Source: a virus. Taken from it: a stretch of DNA of 23,096 nt. The translations under genes and the position numbers were made by a program. The stretch's first letter is position 1, and every line of letters starts with the position of its first letter. The stretch lies in the IMG/VR virus record IMGVR_UViG_3300046011_002459, positions 1 through 23,096 of that record; one strand, given 5' to 3'. The notes under the pieces are model-generated. The model was not told the DNA's origin and ran no database searches. It saw only the letters and a program-made list of their open reading frames with translations. This document shows, in pieces, positions 21,310-23,096 of this stretch.

Positions 21310-21415
21310 TAATAAGTTCCTCCGCCTTTGCTAGGCTTATGCCTAACGATTTTGCCATCCACTCCAGGTCGGGAAGGTTTTCCTTTGTTATCCGCTTTTT
21401 TCGTGCCTTTGTCAC
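21170..21415 (-). CDS. Possible overlapping 81-aa gene or frameshift extension
   Basis: A second frame looks coding across the end of the 21309-21617 gene and the start of the 21055-21309 gene. From GTG 21415 it gives ITKENLPDLEWMAKSLGISL and AKAEELINVPTFTCPEPKP, which reads like a compact helix-turn-helix or short protein and is more protein-like than the main-frame end there (KADNKGKPSRPGVDGKI...). It could be a separate gene, a +1 continuation of the upstream gene after an AAAAAA run at 21396-21401, or a sequence error in that run. I cannot decide. Its last ~20 residues (GEGDNGSQEGQSLLRDDEP) are low complexity. Confidence 0.4.
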   Translation of the reverse strand: MTKARKKRITKENLPDLEWMAKSLGISLAKAEELINVPTFTCPEPKPGKRRIHAKDQRTAGLGEGDNGSQEGQSLLRDDEP

Positions 21416-21617
21416 GCTTCGGATTGGTATGACCTTTCTTGAGGACTTCAATCTCCTTCTGGAAGCCTAGCCTGGTGTCAGCCAGCGCCTCGGCTAGGGA
21501 GATCATCCGATGCTCGGAAAACTTCAGTTCGGCCTTGAGCCGATTGTTTTCAGCTTCCAGCAGGGCAATCTTCTCCCAGATTTGTCCGTACAAATCATCC
21601 TCTCCAAGGTCGCTCAC
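21309..21617 (-). CDS. 102-aa coiled-coil protein of unknown function
   Basis: GTG start at 21617 with a strong Shine-Dalgarno AAGGAG ~8 bases upstream, overlapping the previous stop (GTGA). Residues ~10-65 form a coiled coil (YGQIWEKIALLEAENNRLKA, SLAEALADTRLGFQKEIEVL). The remaining ~35 residues are Lys/Gly/Pro-rich and probably disordered, and share DNA with the other frame described at 21170-21415. It may continue into that frame. No domain recognised. Possibly an oligomerising host-takeover or accessory replication protein. Confidence 0.6.
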   Translation of the reverse strand: MSDLGEDDLYGQIWEKIALLEAENNRLKAELKFSEHRMISLAEALADTRLGFQKEIEVLKKGHTNPKRDKGTKKADNKGKPSRPGVDGKIVRHKPSKGGGTY

Positions 21618-21856
21618 GGCTGGTCTCCTTTCAGACCATCACGCGCCTCAACCCAATCGGCGATGGCGTCAGCCAAAGGCTCACGGTGGCGGTAGCAATA
21701 CCAGACCTCATCGCCGGCCTCGCGCAGCGACTCGGCACGGCGTTCAGCCTTCTTGAGCTTCTCGGTCAGTTCCCGAACCTCGTTGCCGAGGCGCAGGACA
21801 TTCTTGTTGAGGCTGTTGAAATGCTCGTACTTGATCGTGATATCCATATCAGGCAT
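21614..21856 (-). CDS. 80-aa small protein, coiled coil plus basic helix
   Basis: Start ATG at 21856, 8 bases inside the previous gene; stop TGA overlaps the next start (GTGA). N-terminal ITIKYEHFNSLNKNVLRLGN, then a charged heptad helix (NEVRELTEKLKKAERRAESL) and the C-terminal DEVWYCYRHREPLADAIADW block, a pattern seen in small phage accessory proteins. Function not recognised. No membrane segment. Confidence 0.6.
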   Translation of the reverse strand: MPDMDITIKYEHFNSLNKNVLRLGNEVRELTEKLKKAERRAESLREAGDEVWYCYRHREPLADAIADWVEARDGLKGDQP

Positions 21857-22193
21857 TGGTCTCGTACCACTTCTTCAGAGCCTCCCTGACCACGGCTTCG
21901 GTGGTGGCGTTAGCCGGGGCGTAGTTGGACAGATCCATAACAATCTGGCACAGGACGCCACCGCGAGCCGTGAGAAGCGAGTTCTGCTTCTCCAACTGCT
22001 CGATGCGGAGTTTGGAGGCGGTCAGCGCGTTGCTCGTCTGCAACTGGATGAATGCCTGGTTGATGATATCGTTCGGGTTCATATGGGTGGCTTGGGAAAG
22101 GGATTTTTCTAAACCTTCGATGCGTCGCTCTTGGTGATAGATAGTTAGGCGCTGGCGTGTGATGATGTCCAGCAAATCTTCGTCTTGGTTCAT
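21849..22193 (-). CDS. 114-aa coiled-coil protein of unknown function
   Basis: Start ATG at 22193 overlaps the helicase stop (ATGA). Two helical parts: residues ~10-35 (IITRQRLTIYHQERRIEGLE) and ~40-80 (DIINQAFIQLQTSNALTASK, RIEQLEKQNSLLTARGG), separated by a short hinge with HMNPND. The C-terminus NATTEAVVREALKKWYE is a helix. Like its neighbours, it is a small predominantly helical protein in the operon without a nameable domain. Confidence 0.6.
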   Translation of the reverse strand: MNQDEDLLDIITRQRLTIYHQERRIEGLEKSLSQATHMNPNDIINQAFIQLQTSNALTASKLRIEQLEKQNSLLTARGGVLCQIVMDLSNYAPANATTEAVVREALKKWYETNA

Positions 22194-23096
22194 CGGAAAA
22201 TCTTTCTGGCTCTGGTGCTGCCGGAGATGCGCCAGTCCGAGCCGATAGCCTTGCTGGCTTGCTCGACGGTGTAGGTGTTGGCGCGCTTGTGGCCGAACTG
22301 CCGGAGCTTGCGGACTTGCTTGGCGGTCGCTAGACCGAGGCGCTGGCGCTCGTACATCTTCTGTAGGATGTACTCAGCGTGAGCCTTGGGAAGATCAGCA
22401 GGGGCGTAAATCTGGAAACGCTCCAAGGTGTTCTTCTGCCAGTCGGTCATCGGCTCGCCGGCCTCGGCAGGGGGAGGGGTGAATCCGAAAAGCGGGGTGA
22501 CTACGGACAGGTCTAGCAGACCACGGTTCTTCGCCTCCTCCTTGGCTTGCTGCTTCTCGATGCGCTTGATCTTCTCAAGGAGCTTCTGCTCGGCATCTTG
22601 GTCGGTCATTTCAGCCTCCCCTAGGGGGTCTGATGTGCCAAGGCAAGGCTTGCACCGGGATTCCGGGTGAGCGGTAAAAGCGTCGCCTGGTTGGAGACAA
22701 TGGATGCCCGATACCCAAAGGGGGTCAAGGATGAGGCAATCCTTCTTGCCGGGAGAGGATCGTAGCCCACGACCAATCATCTGCGACCACAAGGCTCTGG
22801 ACTTGGTCTCGCGTAATAGGACGACGCAATCAACCTCCGGGCAATCAAAGCCCTCCGTGAAGAGGGAAACATTGCACATAAACTGGGTAAGGCCGGCTTT
22901 AAAATCCTGCACGGACATCGTGCGTAGTTTGCCGGAAGTGCCATCAAGGTGAGATGACTCCATACCCTGCTTACGGAGTTCGGAACTAAAACGTCTGGAA
23001 GCCTCGACGCTGGGCAGGAAGACCATCGCTCGCTTGCGGTTGAACCGTTTGAATTCGTGGATAACAGACCGGGCTACCTCTTCGATAGCATCGTCG
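22190..23096 (-). CDS. Superfamily 2 DNA helicase, C-terminal part (5'-truncated)
   Basis: The open frame runs from the window edge (first full codon 23095), so about 301 residues of the C-terminal portion are seen. An in-frame ATG at 23026 is internal. Motif IV-like region KRAMVFLPSVEASRRF, motif V NVSLFTEGFDCPEVDCVVLL and motif VI WSQMIGRGLRSSPGKKDCLI (arginine finger in GRGLR) identify a DEAD/DEAH-type SF2 helicase C-terminal domain (the DNA-repair/recombination type found in phages). A C-terminal zinc-like Cys pair region (SRCKPCLGTS), a coiled coil (QKLLEKIKRIEKQQAKEEAK) and a helical tail follow. It heads the visible part of the operon, ahead of the small coiled-coil proteins. Confidence 0.85.
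   Translation of the reverse strand, partial: DDAIEEVARSVIHEFKRFNRKRAMVFLPSVEASRRFSSELRKQGMESSHLDGTSGKLRTMSVQDFKAGLTQFMCNVSLFTEGFDCPEVDCVVLLRETKSRALWSQMIGRGLRSSPGKKDCLILDPLWVSGIHCLQPGDAFTAHPESRCKPCLGTSDPLGEAEMTDQDAEQKLLEKIKRIEKQQAKEEAKNRGLLDLSVVTPLFGFTPPPAEAGEPMTDWQKNTLERFQIYAPADLPKAHAEYILQKMYERQRLGLATAKQVRKLRQFGHKRANTYTVEQASKAIGSDWRISGSTRARKIFR

Noticed and set aside
1-23096. CRISPR array, tRNA, rRNA, insertion sequence or integrase
   Set aside because: No regularly spaced direct repeats, cloverleaf-like segments, transposase or recombinase motifs were seen on either strand.

Overview
The window is about 23 kb of a tailed double-stranded DNA phage (or a prophage region with the same content). 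It carries a lambda-ordered structural block on the + strand and a replication/DNA-modification block on the - strand. The two blocks converge at about 15.85-15.89 kb. Every stretch longer than 100 bases is coding, most neighbouring genes overlap by 1-47 bases, and there is no rRNA, tRNA, insertion sequence or CRISPR. A lipoprotein with a clear lipobox in the lysis block suggests a Gram-negative (diderm) host, but nothing in the sequence identifies the host genus. Base composition is moderately GC-rich, with AT-rich islands at 17.94-18.12 kb and about 18.36-18.42 kb. Shine-Dalgarno sites are strong at a few starts (14500, 21309, 21617) and absent at many others.

Left block (1-14362, +): 5'-truncated portal protein, S49/ClpP-like head maturation protease, coiled-coil scaffold candidate, major capsid protein, a double hairpin with a rho-independent terminator, head-closure candidate, tail-completion candidate, tail-terminator candidate, a small tail protein, tail assembly chaperone candidate, tape measure protein with an extreme polyglycine segment, three tail proteins of unknown class, and a long modular tail fibre. 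The order matches lambda B-C-(Nu3)-E-FII-Z-U-V-G-H, so several weak assignments rest on position. Three gene starts in this block (2205, 5464, 11732) are preceded by an identically spaced element, TTTGACA-N3-GGCTA, and a degenerate version precedes 3689. This looks like a phage-specific expression signal.

Lysis block (14367-15845, +): a 42-aa membrane peptide, a lipoprotein with periplasmic coiled coil and three C-terminal membrane segments (a unimolecular-spanin-like layout), a three-TM holin-like protein, and a two-TM protein. The last two start inside the gene before them. No endolysin is visible here.

Right block (15888-23096, -; read from right to left): truncated superfamily 2 helicase, three small coiled-coil or unknown proteins, a region where two frames both look coding, a second small unknown protein, a calcineurin-like phosphoesterase lacking the usual first Asp, a small helix-turn-helix protein, a C5-cytosine DNA methyltransferase with a very large repeat-built insert and a stray repeat-like N-terminal extension, an AT-rich small gene, and a primase-like/RepA-like helicase fusion. 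The chain of overlapping starts and stops (ATGA, GTGA, TAATG) suggests one polycistronic, translationally coupled operon for replication and host interaction. Its promoter probably lies outside the window.

The most unusual content is the methyltransferase architecture, the repeated upstream element, the spanin-like lipoprotein with three C-terminal membrane segments, and the dual-frame segment at 21.17-21.45 kb.
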